64,000 nucleotides of DNA. Origin: JAYZBC01 sp036339375 (GTDB lineage: Bacteria > Pseudomonadota > Alphaproteobacteria > MPNO01 > UBA2964). The stretch is taken from the NCBI GenBank assembly GCA_036339375.1, contig JAYZBC010000003.1:1-64000 (forward strand). Reading direction: 5' to 3'. The notes under the pieces were generated by a model that was not told the DNA's origin, ran no database searches, and was given only the letters and a program-made list of their open reading frames with translations. Position numbers and translations under genes: made by a program. Positions 9,027-18,297 of the stretch are shown piece by piece; position 1 is the stretch's first letter; each line of letters begins with the position of its first letter.

Positions 9027-9587
9027 TCAGTCTTGGTAAAGCTCGCTATCCCAATAAAGGAAATCACCCCAACTTTCATGAAGATAGTTTGGTGGGAAGG
9101 CACGACCAGTTTCTTGTAGTTGCCATGTAGAAGGCTGGCAGGGCATTTTTTGAGGAAACATATTGGCCTCCTTTGCCGTCTTATTAGCTTTTCTAAAATT
9201 ACAGGTGGAACAAGCTGTCACAACATTATCCCAGGTTGTACGCCCTCCACGGGATCGGGGTCGAACGTGATCAAAAGTAAGTTCATGAACCGGAAATGCG
9301 GCTCCACAATACTGGCATTCAAAGCGATCTCGTAAAAAAACGTTAAAGCGGGTAAAAGCCGGACGACGTGATAAAGGAATGTATTCTTTAAGGGCAATTA
9401 CGCTGGGAAGGCGCATAGAAAATGTTGGGGAACGGACCAAATAATCATATTCAGAAACAATATTCACCCTTTTTAGAAATACTGCTTTAACAGAGTTCTG
9501 CCAAGACCAAAGGGATAAAGGGAAATAGCTTAATGGACGAAAATCAGCATTAAGGACCAGAGCCGAACTTTTTTGAGATAATGCCAA
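9027..9587 (-). CDS. HNH endonuclease family protein
   Basis: A 186-residue protein with a zinc-stabilised HNH nuclease motif: Cys91-x-x-Cys94, the Asp-His pair at 106-107 (FDHVRPRSRGG), Asn121, and Cys126-x-x-Cys129. The N-terminal segment VLNADFRPLSYFPLSLW is typical of a conserved single-copy alphaproteobacterial and cyanobacterial HNH family. Its cellular role is unknown and no methylase or other restriction partner is nearby. The start codon is TTG. Confidence 0.88.
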   Translation of the reverse strand: MALSQKSSALVLNADFRPLSYFPLSLWSWQNSVKAVFLKRVNIVSEYDYLVRSPTFSMRLPSVIALKEYIPLSRRPAFTRFNVFLRDRFECQYCGAAFPVHELTFDHVRPRSRGGRTTWDNVVTACSTCNFRKANKTAKEANMFPQKMPCQPSTWQLQETGRAFPPNYLHESWGDFLYWDSELYQD

Positions 9588-9739
9588 AGAATTATCACCT
9601 AACCAAAATGAACCCTATACAAAATGTGGAATTTTTACTATGCAATTATCAAAATAAAAGGACATTACAAATAAACACCCTTTTGTTCAATTTGGATGGG
9701 GTAGAAAAAAATTTCGACTTTAAAAAAAAAGGGGCAACC

Positions 9740-10225
9740 ATGTCAAAGAAACAACCTGTAATTAAATCTAAATTTCTCTCCCACGGTACGCTTGGATCAA
9801 AAGATCTTTCTGAGAGCCGAAAATTTTACGAAGAATTTTTAGGCTTAGAGGTTACACAAACGAGCAAAATTTCACTAATGATTAGACTGGGGGGTGACCA
9901 TATTTATGCAGTTGTACAGGATAAAAATTGTCCGGAAATGCCGAGGATCAATCACAACGGTATTGATGTCGAATCTGACAAAGATGTCGATGCAGCCTAC
10001 GAAGCCGTAAAAAGCGGACAAGCAAAGTGGGGACTGTACAACATATCAAATCCTGTGGAACAACACGGTACATATAGTTTTCATTTTTCAGATCGCGATC
10101 AAAATGCTTGGGAGATTTTAAGTAACCCAAAAGGTGGATATAGGTGGATCTTCGATTTGGGAGACTTAGAAGGAAAAGGACACTGGGACCCAGAGCTTAG
10201 AAAATCCCGTTTGAACTCAATTTAA
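9740..10225 (+). CDS. VOC-superfamily protein (glyoxalase/dioxygenase-like)
   Basis: About 161 residues. LSHGTLGSKDLSESRKFYEEFLG is a VOC N-terminal module with His near the start, and the C-terminal FSDRDQNAWEIL carries the expected Glu ligand. The ATG at 9740 with the purine-rich AAGGGG just upstream is the best start; the open frame extends to 9581 without homology. Metal-dependent lyase or dioxygenase activity is possible, but the substrate is unknown. The 3' end overlaps the stop of the convergent esterase gene by four bases. Confidence 0.75.
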   Translation: MSKKQPVIKSKFLSHGTLGSKDLSESRKFYEEFLGLEVTQTSKISLMIRLGGDHIYAVVQDKNCPEMPRINHNGIDVESDKDVDAAYEAVKSGQAKWGLYNISNPVEQHGTYSFHFSDRDQNAWEILSNPKGGYRWIFDLGDLEGKGHWDPELRKSRLNSI

Positions 10226-10881
10226 AGCAGAACCGACTGCAAAAAGTCCGCACCAATTTTAACTCCCTCTTGGTCAATTCCATGCTGCAAACCGTGCCGA
10301 TTATGTGTGTCAACTTTCACCCCATTTTTTATCAGTGAATCAGCAGCAACACCCATTAAATTGACTGGTATCAGGGGGTCGTCTTCCCCATGAATTAATA
10401 ACACGGGTGGCCGGACACTAATTTCGTCAACTAACAATTCGGGTGCTTCTAATCTTCCTGAATAACCTAAAATTCCGGCTGGTGAATTTGAACGCCGCAG
10501 ACCAACGTGTAATGACAACATGGTCCCCTGTGAAAAACCTAAAAATGCCAGTTTGTTTTCATCTACACCCAGCCGTTTTAATTCACTATCTACAAATGCA
10601 TCAATTATGGACGCTGCCGCACGAATTTGAGACAGTCTATCTTGTTGATTTTCTTCTAAAACATTGAACCATTGTAATCCACCAAAAGGGTTTTGAGCGC
10701 AAGGGTATGGTGCATTAGGGGCTACAAAAAGTGTGTCAGGCAGTGCTGCGGACAAGGCGGGTGCCAAACCGATCAAATCGTCCCCATTAGCCCCGTAGCC
10801 ATGCAATAAAACAACAATACTTTTCGTTATGCCCGACACAGGGCCCATAATCGGACCGCTGAGCTTTGGAAATTTAGTCAC
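10222..10881 (-). CDS. Phospholipase/carboxylesterase-type alpha/beta hydrolase
   Basis: About 219 residues of the bacterial carboxylesterase/acyl-protein-thioesterase-like family. The oxyanion segment LLHGYGANGDD is followed by the nucleophile elbow GFSQG (Ser117), acid Asp168 (GEDDP) and His200 (LQHGI). The GTG start at 10881 overlaps the stop of the upstream glycosylase gene (GTGA), with GGAGG eight bases before it, so the two are translationally coupled. The physiological ester is unknown. Confidence 0.85.
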   Translation of the reverse strand: MTKFPKLSGPIMGPVSGITKSIVVLLHGYGANGDDLIGLAPALSAALPDTLFVAPNAPYPCAQNPFGGLQWFNVLEENQQDRLSQIRAAASIIDAFVDSELKRLGVDENKLAFLGFSQGTMLSLHVGLRRSNSPAGILGYSGRLEAPELLVDEISVRPPVLLIHGEDDPLIPVNLMGVAADSLIKNGVKVDTHNRHGLQHGIDQEGVKIGADFLQSVLL

Positions 10882-11561
10882 CCGTTTTTTCCTCCAGAAG
10901 GTTTTTTGATTACGTTCAAATAATAGTTCCAAAAAATACGGGCTGCCACCGCCCGAAAAGGCCTCCACTCCTTACCAAACTGCGTCAAAATTTTAAAATC
11001 CGGTCGAATTGATAATCCCTTCACCTTTTCGACAGCTAATGCCAGTGCTAAATCCCCTGCAGGCCAAACATCGGGGCGACCTAAAGCCTCCATCAAATAC
11101 ACATCCGCAGTCCAATGTCCAATTCCAGTAACCTTCATTAACATTGCTTTAGCATCATCATCGTTGAAATGCCCCAATTCTTTTAAAGGCAAGGATGCGA
11201 CTTTGATAGATTCTGCAAGCAATCGAGTGTAACGAACCTTTTGCCGGGAAAAACCTAGTTCTCGTAATTCAGTTATTTGAAGTTTCAGAAATTGGTCAGG
11301 TGTTACCCTTTTTTTAAGATACTTGACAAGACGCCTAAACGTAGCTCGTGCAGAAGCCAAAGACACCTGCTGTTCTAAAATTAAAAAAAGCAAGGTACAG
11401 AAACCTTCTGGCCGTTGCCACAAGGGGGGTATTCCAAATTGTTTGACGATTAAAGAAAGATCTTTGTCCCTAGTGCAAAGCCAATTTGTAGCCTCAACAA
11501 GTTGAACTTTGTTCAGACGGCTAAACGATTTCTTGGTCCAAAATTCGGTCTCACCCGACAT
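10878..11561 (-). CDS. DNA-3-methyladenine glycosylase II (AlkA-like, HhH-GPD)
   Basis: A base-excision-repair glycosylase that removes alkylated bases. The helix-hairpin-helix and GPD motif occupies residues 141-171: LMKVTGIGHWTADVYL, then catalytic Asp170 in AGDLAL. EQQVSLASA around residue 63 matches the family. There are no Cys ligands for an iron-sulfur cluster. At 227 residues it is shorter than E. coli AlkA because the N-terminal domain is missing, as in many alphaproteobacterial homologues. It is followed directly by the coupled esterase gene. Confidence 0.88.
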   Translation of the reverse strand: MSGETEFWTKKSFSRLNKVQLVEATNWLCTRDKDLSLIVKQFGIPPLWQRPEGFCTLLFLILEQQVSLASARATFRRLVKYLKKRVTPDQFLKLQITELRELGFSRQKVRYTRLLAESIKVASLPLKELGHFNDDDAKAMLMKVTGIGHWTADVYLMEALGRPDVWPAGDLALALAVEKVKGLSIRPDFKILTQFGKEWRPFRAVAARIFWNYYLNVIKKPSGGKNG

Positions 11562-11625
11562 TTTCAGTTCGATTCACTTTGTTATCAGTGAGGAAATAAT
11601 AGGTAGTGGTTTTTATAAAAAAAAT

Positions 11626-11877
11626 CTATCCCCCGTAAAGGGCTTTAACTATTTTGGTATAACCAGAGTCTCCTGGCGTCAGCACACCTTTGCGGATAAA
11701 AAAATCGATGTTCACTGCCGCACAATTGAACTTAAAGTCCGAAGTATCTGACGTAACGGACAAAACCTGTTTAGCTGGTAATAATTTAAACTCTGACACC
11801 TCTCCATCAACATTGTTCGGGGCAAAATCATGGGGCAACTCTATATCAAAAACAAAAATTAATTTTGTCGAGCAAGC
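11626..11877 (-). pseudogene. Remnant of a Nudix hydrolase (C-terminal part only)
   Basis: On the minus strand an open frame reads KLIFVFDIELPHDF, then DGEVSEFKLLPAKQVL, then DFKFNCAAVNIDFFIRKGV. This resembles the C-terminal third of the Nudix hydrolases with a DUF4743-type N-terminus. An in-frame stop lies at 11878-11880, there is no start codon with a ribosome binding site, and the Nudix box itself is absent upstream in any frame. I infer a decayed gene whose front has been deleted. It sits between the DNA glycosylase and the etf operon. Confidence 0.6.
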
Positions 11878-12064
11878 TCATAAAAAAAGACCGCCACGAG
11901 GCATTTAAAAAGTCAAGGGTAAAAAAATCTAAGGTTTTTAACTCGCCCCCGCCTTCAAGAGCAACGTTCACATAAATTAGCCATCTAGAAAGATCAAATT
12001 TTTTACCTTAGAGACAACGATTTTAATTTTTTTTTTTATTTATATAAAATATAAATTGCAGTCT

Positions 12065-12093
12065 TTGACGACATGCTAATCCCGTATTACTTT
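12065..12093 (+). promoter_or_regulatory. Candidate sigma70 promoter of the etfBA-hbd operon
   Basis: TTGACG and TACTTT are separated by 17 bases, about 70 bases upstream of the etfB start, and preceded by a strongly AT-rich tract (12024-12056). The -35 element is good and the -10 element moderate. Confidence 0.4.
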
Positions 12094-12163
12094 GTTCAAG
12101 CAAAAATAGCCGCAACTATTACCGTGCGGATAAAATCTTATAAAGGGGAAATTTTTGTAAGTT

Positions 12164-12913
12164 ATGAAAATCCTAGTCGCTGTAAAACGAGTCATTGATT
12201 ACAATGTTAAAGTAAGAGTTAAGGGGGACAATACAGGCGTAGAATTAGCAAACGTCAAGATGTCAATGAACCCTTTCGACGAAATTGCGGTTGAAGAGGC
12301 TGTCCGCTTTGTTGAAGCCGGGACTGCTTCTGAGGTAGTTGCAATTTCCATGGGTGAGGCCAAGTGTACGGAGACAATTCGAACAGCGCTTGCTATGGGC
12401 GCCGATCGCGGAATTCATGTAAAAACCGAAGAAGAACTCCAACCGCTTGCTGTCGCGAAACTTTTAAAAGTAATTGTAGAAAAAGAAAACCCTAATCTTG
12501 TGATTGTGGGAAAACAAGCGATAGACGACGACAGCAGCCAAACTGGACCGATGCTAGCAGCTTTGCTCGGATGGTCACAGGGTACTTTTGCATCTAAAAT
12601 TGAAATTTCTGATGAAAATGCAGTAGTCACAAGAGAGGTAGATGGTGGTTTAGAAACCCTGTCCTTGAAAATGCCAATCGTCGTAACAACGGATTTGCGA
12701 TTAAATGAACCTCGTTATGCTTCGTTACCCAATATTATGAAAGCCAAGAAAAAGCAAATAGACGAATACTCACCTGAAGATTTGGGAGTTGATGTGAGCC
12801 CCCGGCTCATTACGCTAAGGGTCGACGAACCACCACCGCGAAAAGGCGGTGGCAAAGTTAATGATGTTGCAGAACTCGTTGACAAATTAAAAAATGAGGC
12901 GGGAGTAATTTGA
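12164..12913 (+). CDS. etfB: Electron transfer flavoprotein beta subunit
   Basis: A 249-residue beta subunit that binds AMP. With EtfA it carries electrons from acyl-CoA and other dehydrogenases to ETF:ubiquinone oxidoreductase. It shows the N-terminal KILVAVKRVIDYNVKVRV, MNPFDEIAVEEA, the GKQAIDDDSSQTGPM loop and the DLRLNEPRYASLPNIMKAKKK signature. It is translationally coupled to etfA through TGATG and followed by hbd. AAGGGGAAA upstream serves as the ribosome binding site. Confidence 0.96.
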   Translation: MKILVAVKRVIDYNVKVRVKGDNTGVELANVKMSMNPFDEIAVEEAVRFVEAGTASEVVAISMGEAKCTETIRTALAMGADRGIHVKTEEELQPLAVAKLLKVIVEKENPNLVIVGKQAIDDDSSQTGPMLAALLGWSQGTFASKIEISDENAVVTREVDGGLETLSLKMPIVVTTDLRLNEPRYASLPNIMKAKKKQIDEYSPEDLGVDVSPRLITLRVDEPPPRKGGGKVNDVAELVDKLKNEAGVI

Positions 12914-13866
12914 TGACTGTCCTTGTAATTGCGGAACATGACAATCAAGATTTAAAGGGTGCAACACTGAATACAATTACAGCAGCTATTTCATTGAACA
13001 CAGGAAGCGTAAATGTCCTTGTCGCTGGAGAAAACTGCCAAAAAGCTGCTGAAAGCGTTGCAAAATTCTGTGGTGTAGAAAAAGTGTTAATTGCTGAGGA
13101 TAACAGTTATGTCAATGCACTTGCTGAACCACTTTCGGCTTTAATTGTTAATCTTGCGCAGGACTATTCCCACATTGTGTTACCGCACACCACTTTTGGA
13201 AAAAACGTGGCCCCACGAGTTACTGCCCTTTTGGATGCCGTTCAGGTCTCCGATATCACAGAAGTGCAATCAACTGATAAATTTGTTCGGCCAATCTATG
13301 CGGGTAATGCCATGGCCACTGTCCAAACCAAAGGCGAAAAGGTGATTTTAACGATAAGAGGTACTGCTTTTGAAAAAGCTGAAAGTGGCGGTGATGCCCT
13401 TATAGAGTCTGTCGGGCCCACTGAAGATCCAAATCTTTCTAGTTTTTTGGGCCAAGAATTGACTAAAACTGAAAGACCTGAACTAACAGCTGCTCGTGTA
13501 GTTGTTTCAGGTGGCCGAGGAATGCAATCGGGAGATAATTTTCCCCTGGTTGAAGCAGTTGCCGACCGACTTGGTGCAGCAGTGGGGGCCTCCCGCGCTG
13601 CAGTGGATGCTGGCTATGTTCCTAACGACTATCAAGTGGGACAAACTGGAAAAGTGGTGGCACCAGAGTTATACATGGCGATTGGTATTTCGGGGGCAAT
13701 ACAGCACTTGGCAGGCATGAAAGATAGCAAGGTAATTGTTGCCATTAATAAAGATGAAGATGCACCAATTTTTCAAATCGCTGATTACGGTTTAGTGGGG
13801 GATTTATTTGAAGAAATGCCTGCGCTGGCAGAGGAACTTGACAAACAAGAAATCAAACCACGCTAA
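12913..13866 (+). CDS. etfA: Electron transfer flavoprotein alpha subunit
   Basis: FAD-binding subunit of ETF, about 317 residues. The C-terminal FAD domain is intact: VVSGGRGM, the segment DAGYVPNDYQVGQTGKVV, then PELYMAIGISGAIQHLAGM and VIVAINKDEDAPIF. The ATG at 12913 shares its A with the etfB stop codon, which is why I prefer it to the TTG one codon earlier. The subunits are made in equal amounts in most bacteria, matching the overlap. Confidence 0.96.
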   Translation: MTVLVIAEHDNQDLKGATLNTITAAISLNTGSVNVLVAGENCQKAAESVAKFCGVEKVLIAEDNSYVNALAEPLSALIVNLAQDYSHIVLPHTTFGKNVAPRVTALLDAVQVSDITEVQSTDKFVRPIYAGNAMATVQTKGEKVILTIRGTAFEKAESGGDALIESVGPTEDPNLSSFLGQELTKTERPELTAARVVVSGGRGMQSGDNFPLVEAVADRLGAAVGASRAAVDAGYVPNDYQVGQTGKVVAPELYMAIGISGAIQHLAGMKDSKVIVAINKDEDAPIFQIADYGLVGDLFEEMPALAEELDKQEIKPR

Positions 13867-13892
13867 CGAACCAAGTAAAACAGACATTTAAG

Positions 13893-14777
13893 ATGAAAAG
13901 CGAAAGTCAAAAAACAATCGGCATAATTGGTGCTGGACAGATGGGTAGTGGCATCGCCCAAATTTGTGCACAAAGTGGCTTTACTGTCATTCTTTCAGAT
14001 ATTTCCAACGAAATTTTAGATACTGCTATAAACGGTGTTCGAAAACGGATTGAACGCCTCGTTGAGAGGAAAAAACTTTCAAAAAATCAAATCAAGATTA
14101 TCCTTGGTAAAATTACAATTACCCAAGAATTAAAATCACTAGGTGTTTGTGATTTTGTTTTAGAAGCAGTCACTGAGGACGAAAAAGTCAAAGTAGGAAT
14201 TTTACAAAATCTTCAGCCGCATATAGGTAAAAATACAATCCTGCTCACAAATACATCATCAATCTCTATTACTCGACTTGCATCAAAGACCGACAGACCT
14301 GAAAAATTTATGGGTTTACATTTTATGAACCCGGTTCATGTGATGAAGTTGGTCGAACTGATTCGTGGAGTAGCAACAGACGATACTACTTTTGAAGCTG
14401 TCACTGGTTTGGTGTCCAAATTAGAAAAAACAGCGATAATTTCGGAAGATTTTCCAGCCTTTATCCTCAACCGTATCTTAATCCCCATGTTAAATGAAGC
14501 TATCTATGTTGTACACGAGGGCGTAGGAACAATAAAAGACGTCGATACAGCGATGAAACTCGGTGCTCACCACCCGATGGGCCCGCTAGAACTTGCCGAT
14601 TTCATAGGATTAGATACCTGCCTGTCTATTATGCAAGTTATACATAAAGAATTAGGCGATAGTAAATTCCGACCCTGCCCACTTCTCTCGAAATTTGTAG
14701 AAGCCGGACGGTTAGGCCGCAAAACAAAAATAGGGTTTTACGATTATTCTGGCCAAGAACCAGTGCCCACTCGATAA
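13893..14777 (+). CDS. hbd: 3-hydroxybutyryl-CoA dehydrogenase
   Basis: NAD-dependent oxidation of 3-hydroxyacyl-CoA in fatty acid or butyrate metabolism. The Rossmann motif GIIGAGQMGSGIAQ is at residues 10-23. The HFMNPVHVMKLVE segment holds the catalytic His, followed by the C-terminal dimerisation domain with DVDTAMKLGAHHPMGPLELAD. The 294-residue length is standard. It follows etfA by 26 bases, an arrangement common in alphaproteobacteria that ties beta-oxidation to ETF. It ends two bases before the convergent tlpA. Confidence 0.93.
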   Translation: MKSESQKTIGIIGAGQMGSGIAQICAQSGFTVILSDISNEILDTAINGVRKRIERLVERKKLSKNQIKIILGKITITQELKSLGVCDFVLEAVTEDEKVKVGILQNLQPHIGKNTILLTNTSSISITRLASKTDRPEKFMGLHFMNPVHVMKLVELIRGVATDDTTFEAVTGLVSKLEKTAIISEDFPAFILNRILIPMLNEAIYVVHEGVGTIKDVDTAMKLGAHHPMGPLELADFIGLDTCLSIMQVIHKELGDSKFRPCPLLSKFVEAGRLGRKTKIGFYDYSGQEPVPTR

Positions 14778-14778
14778 C

Positions 14779-15366
14779 CTATTTCCGTTTTTTTAAGTAA
14801 AAATCTATTAGAGCCAATGCCTCTGGGGCATCCCATTCAGCAGTTCCTTTTAGAGTTCCAATAATTTGACCGCTTCGCCCCAACAAAATTGATGTCGGTA
14901 TACCCTCTATACCAAAATCACGTGCTACTTTTGCTTTCTGATCAAGCCAAATTGTCAAATTCGTAAAGCCGTTTTTTCGGATAAAAGGTAATATTGCTGC
15001 CCAGCCTTCTTGGTCCTGTGATAAAGCTATTATGTTAAAATCAGCATTACTTCGTGCTTTTTGCAAACGAGAAAGAGAGGGCATTTCCCGAATACAGGGC
15101 GCACACCAAGTTGCCCAAAAATTTATCAAAACGACTTTACCCTGATAGTCCGAAAGAAAAACCCGCGTGTTGTCTTGATTTAAAAGATATAATTTAGAAG
15201 CTGGTTTCAATGATTTTTGGAGAGTAAACTTGTGCATCGAACCGGTAAGGGGCGGTAAATTATTATTGCCGGTTTGTGGTTTTTCACTTGATTTATCGGT
15301 AAAAATTCCCCACATGGCTGAGCCCAATGCAACGATTGTTAAAAATATCAACAAGTTTTTGGACAT
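14779..15366 (-). CDS. tlpA: TlpA-family thiol:disulfide oxidoreductase
   Basis: A membrane-anchored periplasmic thioredoxin-like protein, about 195 residues. Residues 4-20 form an uncleaved N-terminal anchor. The redox site Trp87-Cys88-Ala-Pro-Cys91 lies in NFWATWCAPC, and a cis-Pro follows in GIEGIPTS. Such proteins reduce cytochrome c apoprotein or copper-site cysteines. The ATG at 15366 places the anchor at the N-terminus, so the longer frame to 15468 is rejected. It is divergent from argH with a 28-base gap, an order seen in many alphaproteobacteria. Confidence 0.88.
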   Translation of the reverse strand: MSKNLLIFLTIVALGSAMWGIFTDKSSEKPQTGNNNLPPLTGSMHKFTLQKSLKPASKLYLLNQDNTRVFLSDYQGKVVLINFWATWCAPCIREMPSLSRLQKARSNADFNIIALSQDQEGWAAILPFIRKNGFTNLTIWLDQKAKVARDFGIEGIPTSILLGRSGQIIGTLKGTAEWDAPEALALIDFYLKKRK

Positions 15367-15394
15367 GTGACCCCTTTTTCGCTGAGACTGAGCT

Positions 15395-16852
15395 ATGAGT
15401 AAGATGCGCAATTCAAAATCCAAAACGCGGGCCAACCCTGCCACGACGACACCTGCTCGGGAAAGCAAAAACTCACCTCACCCATTGTGGGGAGGTCGAT
15501 TTTCGTCTAGGCCTGATAAATTATTAGAAGCGATAAACTCTTCTGTTGAGTTTGATAAACGTTTATATGCTCAAGATATCGCAGGTTCAATTGCGCATTG
15601 CCGGATGTTGGTTAAGCAAAAAATTGTTGATAAAAAAACGGGGGCAATGATTTTAGGAGGTTTAGAAAAAGTTAAATCGGAAATTGAAGAAAATAAATTT
15701 AACTTTGAATCTTCTTTTGAGGATATACATCTGAATATCGAAAAACGGTTAATTGAATTGGTTGGTGAGGATGGAGGACGTCTTCACACTGCAAGATCAC
15801 GAAATGATCAAGTTTCTACAGATTTTCGCCTTTGGATTAGAGAAACAATAAAAAACTTAGATTCTTCAATTCGAGATTTACAAGAAGCACTTATTGATAA
15901 AGCAGAAATAAATGGGGAAACCGTAATGCCTGGTTTTACGCATTTACAGGCAGCACAACCTATCACGTTGGGACATCACTTTTTGGCATATGTAGAGATG
16001 TTAGGACGTGATAGGGGCCGGTTTAAGGATACAGTGAAACGCCTCAATGAATGTCCCCTTGGTGCTGCTGCACTTGCGGGTACATCGTTTCCAATTGATA
16101 GAATGGCAACAGCAAAGGCCTTGGGTTTTGCTCAGCCAACTAATAATTCGATTGACTCTGTTTCAGACAGGGATTTCGTCCTGGAGTTTCTTTCATCAGC
16201 GGTTATTACTGCAATTCACTTATCACGATTAAGTGAAGAAATTGTACTTTGGTGCTCTAACCAGTTTGCTTTTGCTGTACTAAGTGATGCGTTCACCACT
16301 GGAAGTTCCGTCATGCCGCAAAAAAGGAACCCTGATGCGGCTGAATTGGTACGAGGGAAGACAGGTAGGATAGTTGGGGCTTTGGTAGCTTTAACCACTG
16401 TTTTAAAGGGACTCCCCCTTGCCTATTCAAAGGATCTACAGGAAGATAAAGAGCCTGTGTTTGATGCTGCAGACTCTCTTTGTATTTCCATCTTCGCCAT
16501 GACAGCGATGATAAAAGACTTAAAATTTGATTGCGCAAAATTAAAAGAGGCTGCTGGAGTAGGTCACACTACAGCGACCGACCTCGCGGATTGGTTAGTT
16601 AGAGTCCTTGGATTGCCTTTTCGGCAGGCACACCAAATTACAGGAACTTTAGTTAAGTTAGCGGAAGGCAAAGAAAGTAGCCTTGGTGAATTATCTCTGT
16701 CAGAAATGCAGTCGGTAGAACCTGGTATAAACGAAGATGTTTATAGGGTTCTTGGAGTTTCAGAGTCTGTCAAAAGTAAAACAAGTTATGGCGGAACTAC
16801 GCCTAAGAATGTACTTGCACAGGCTCACAACGCACGTAAAAGGTTCTTATAA
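15395..16852 (+). CDS. argH: Argininosuccinate lyase
   Basis: Final step of arginine synthesis, splitting argininosuccinate into arginine and fumarate. The fumarase-superfamily signature GSSVMPQKRNPD is near residue 303; HTARSRNDQV and TPFTHLQ-like PGFTHLQAAQP are also present. The N-terminus has about 25 extra Lys/Ser/Thr-rich residues before the family start (PLWGGRF), so a later start cannot be excluded, although no better one is seen. Its stop overlaps the start of lptM (TAATG), and lysA follows, an alphaproteobacterial argH-lptM-lysA operon. Confidence 0.95.
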   Translation: MSKMRNSKSKTRANPATTTPARESKNSPHPLWGGRFSSRPDKLLEAINSSVEFDKRLYAQDIAGSIAHCRMLVKQKIVDKKTGAMILGGLEKVKSEIEENKFNFESSFEDIHLNIEKRLIELVGEDGGRLHTARSRNDQVSTDFRLWIRETIKNLDSSIRDLQEALIDKAEINGETVMPGFTHLQAAQPITLGHHFLAYVEMLGRDRGRFKDTVKRLNECPLGAAALAGTSFPIDRMATAKALGFAQPTNNSIDSVSDRDFVLEFLSSAVITAIHLSRLSEEIVLWCSNQFAFAVLSDAFTTGSSVMPQKRNPDAAELVRGKTGRIVGALVALTTVLKGLPLAYSKDLQEDKEPVFDAADSLCISIFAMTAMIKDLKFDCAKLKEAAGVGHTTATDLADWLVRVLGLPFRQAHQITGTLVKLAEGKESSLGELSLSEMQSVEPGINEDVYRVLGVSESVKSKTSYGGTTPKNVLAQAHNARKRFL

Positions 16853-16980
16853 TGCGCCTTATAGGTCTTATTCTTTTAATTTTTGCACTAATAATACCAG
16901 TTTCAGCGTGCGGGAAAAAAGATGATCCAATACCACCACCAGGAAAAGACAGCGAATACCCTAGGGTTTACCCGCAATGA
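16852..16980 (+). CDS. lptM: Small lipoprotein LptM (YifL-like)
   Basis: A 42-residue gene. The signal peptide MRLIGLILLIFALIIPVSAC ends in a lipobox with acylated Cys20, followed by GKKDDPIPPP. In E. coli, LptM helps oxidative maturation of the LPS translocon LptD. It starts at the argH stop (TAATG) and its own stop overlaps the lysA start (ATGA), so all three genes are translationally linked. The location between argH and lysA is the usual one for this family. Confidence 0.88.
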   Translation: MRLIGLILLIFALIIPVSACGKKDDPIPPPGKDSEYPRVYPQ

Positions 16981-18233
16981 AGCATTTTGAATACCGCGGT
17001 GGAAATTTGTTTGCCGAAGACGTGTCAATTGCGGAAGTGGCCACTAACGTAGGTACACCATTTTATTGCTACTCTGCCTCAACAATAGAACAAAATTACG
17101 AAATTTTTTCACGTGCTATTGCCCCCCTCAAAGGTCATATTTTTTATGCATTAAAAGCAAATTCAAATCAAGCAGTCATCAAAACTCTTGCAAATTTAGG
17201 GGCAGGTGCAGATGTGGTCAGTGAGGGAGAAACGCGGAGAGCCCTTGCTGCAGGAATTCCAGGCCCAAAGATTATTTTTTCAGGAGTAGGAAAGACCCGC
17301 AGTGAAATCAAATTTGCTCTTTCTGAAGGCATTGGACAGTTCAACGTTGAATCGGAAAACGAATTAAAATTTTTGGATGAAATTTCTCGTGAAATACAGC
17401 GAACAGCCACTATTGCGATCAGAATTAATCCGGATGTAGAAGCGAAGACGCATAACAAAATCTCAACAGGACGGAAAGAAGATAAATTTGGAATCAGTAT
17501 AGACCAAGCAAAGTCTCTTTTTGTGCAAGCAGCAAAGTTGGAGCTAATTAAACCAATAGGTTTTTCAGTGCACATAGGATCCCAACTCACCACACTCAAA
17601 CCCTTTCGTGAGGCTTTTTCTCGTGTAGCAGAGGTAGTTCGCCTGATGCGGAAAGAGGGTTTTGTGGTCAGTCGTTTAGATTTGGGTGGTGGTCTTGGCA
17701 TCAAATATCAACAAGAACAGCCGCCAAATCCTAAAGAATATGCGTCTGTTGTTTCACAAACCCTCGGAGGTTTAAATTTAGAACTGGCCTTCGAACCAGG
17801 TCGGTTTCTTGTTGGAGATGCAGGGGTTTTAGTTACATCTGTATTACAGGAAAAATTAACATCTACAAAAAGATTTGTAATTGTAGATACAGCTATGAAT
17901 GATTTGATTCGTCCAACACTATACCAAGCCTTTCATAACGTTATTCCGGTAAAAAACAATAAAAGGTACTCCATGGGACCTGCAGAAATTGTTGGCCCCG
18001 TCTGCGAAACCGGCGATTTATTAGCAAGCAATATTACGTTGCCAAAACTTTCGGAAGGGGACCTGTTAGTTATAGAAACAACAGGAGCTTACGGAGCAGT
18101 CATGGCATCAACATACAACTCGCGATTATTAGTACCAGAAATTTTGGTTAACAGAAATAAACATTGTATAATTAGACCAAGGCCCAGTTACGAAATGCTT
18201 ATGGCTCTTGATTGTATGCCCGATTGGCTGTGA
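16977..18233 (+). CDS. lysA: Diaminopimelate decarboxylase
   Basis: PLP-dependent last step of lysine synthesis, 418 residues. Lys60 in FYALKAN binds PLP. The glycine loop LDLGGGLGI, the barrel segment EPGRFLVGDAGVLV, the second-site CETGD and GAYGAVMASTYN are all in place. The ATGA overlap with lptM indicates coupled translation. Confidence 0.96.
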   Translation: MKHFEYRGGNLFAEDVSIAEVATNVGTPFYCYSASTIEQNYEIFSRAIAPLKGHIFYALKANSNQAVIKTLANLGAGADVVSEGETRRALAAGIPGPKIIFSGVGKTRSEIKFALSEGIGQFNVESENELKFLDEISREIQRTATIAIRINPDVEAKTHNKISTGRKEDKFGISIDQAKSLFVQAAKLELIKPIGFSVHIGSQLTTLKPFREAFSRVAEVVRLMRKEGFVVSRLDLGGGLGIKYQQEQPPNPKEYASVVSQTLGGLNLELAFEPGRFLVGDAGVLVTSVLQEKLTSTKRFVIVDTAMNDLIRPTLYQAFHNVIPVKNNKRYSMGPAEIVGPVCETGDLLASNITLPKLSEGDLLVIETTGAYGAVMASTYNSRLLVPEILVNRNKHCIIRPRPSYEMLMALDCMPDWL

Positions 18234-18297
18234 TTTTTTTAATTTATTATAATTTGGTTGTTCACTAAAGTAATGGTTGTTTTTCATTAAATAATTA

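Noticed and set aside
17168..17704. A 178-codon open frame antisense to lysA
   Set aside because: It is a shadow of the lysA reading frame, rich in Ser, Pro and Arg, and has no ribosome binding site.
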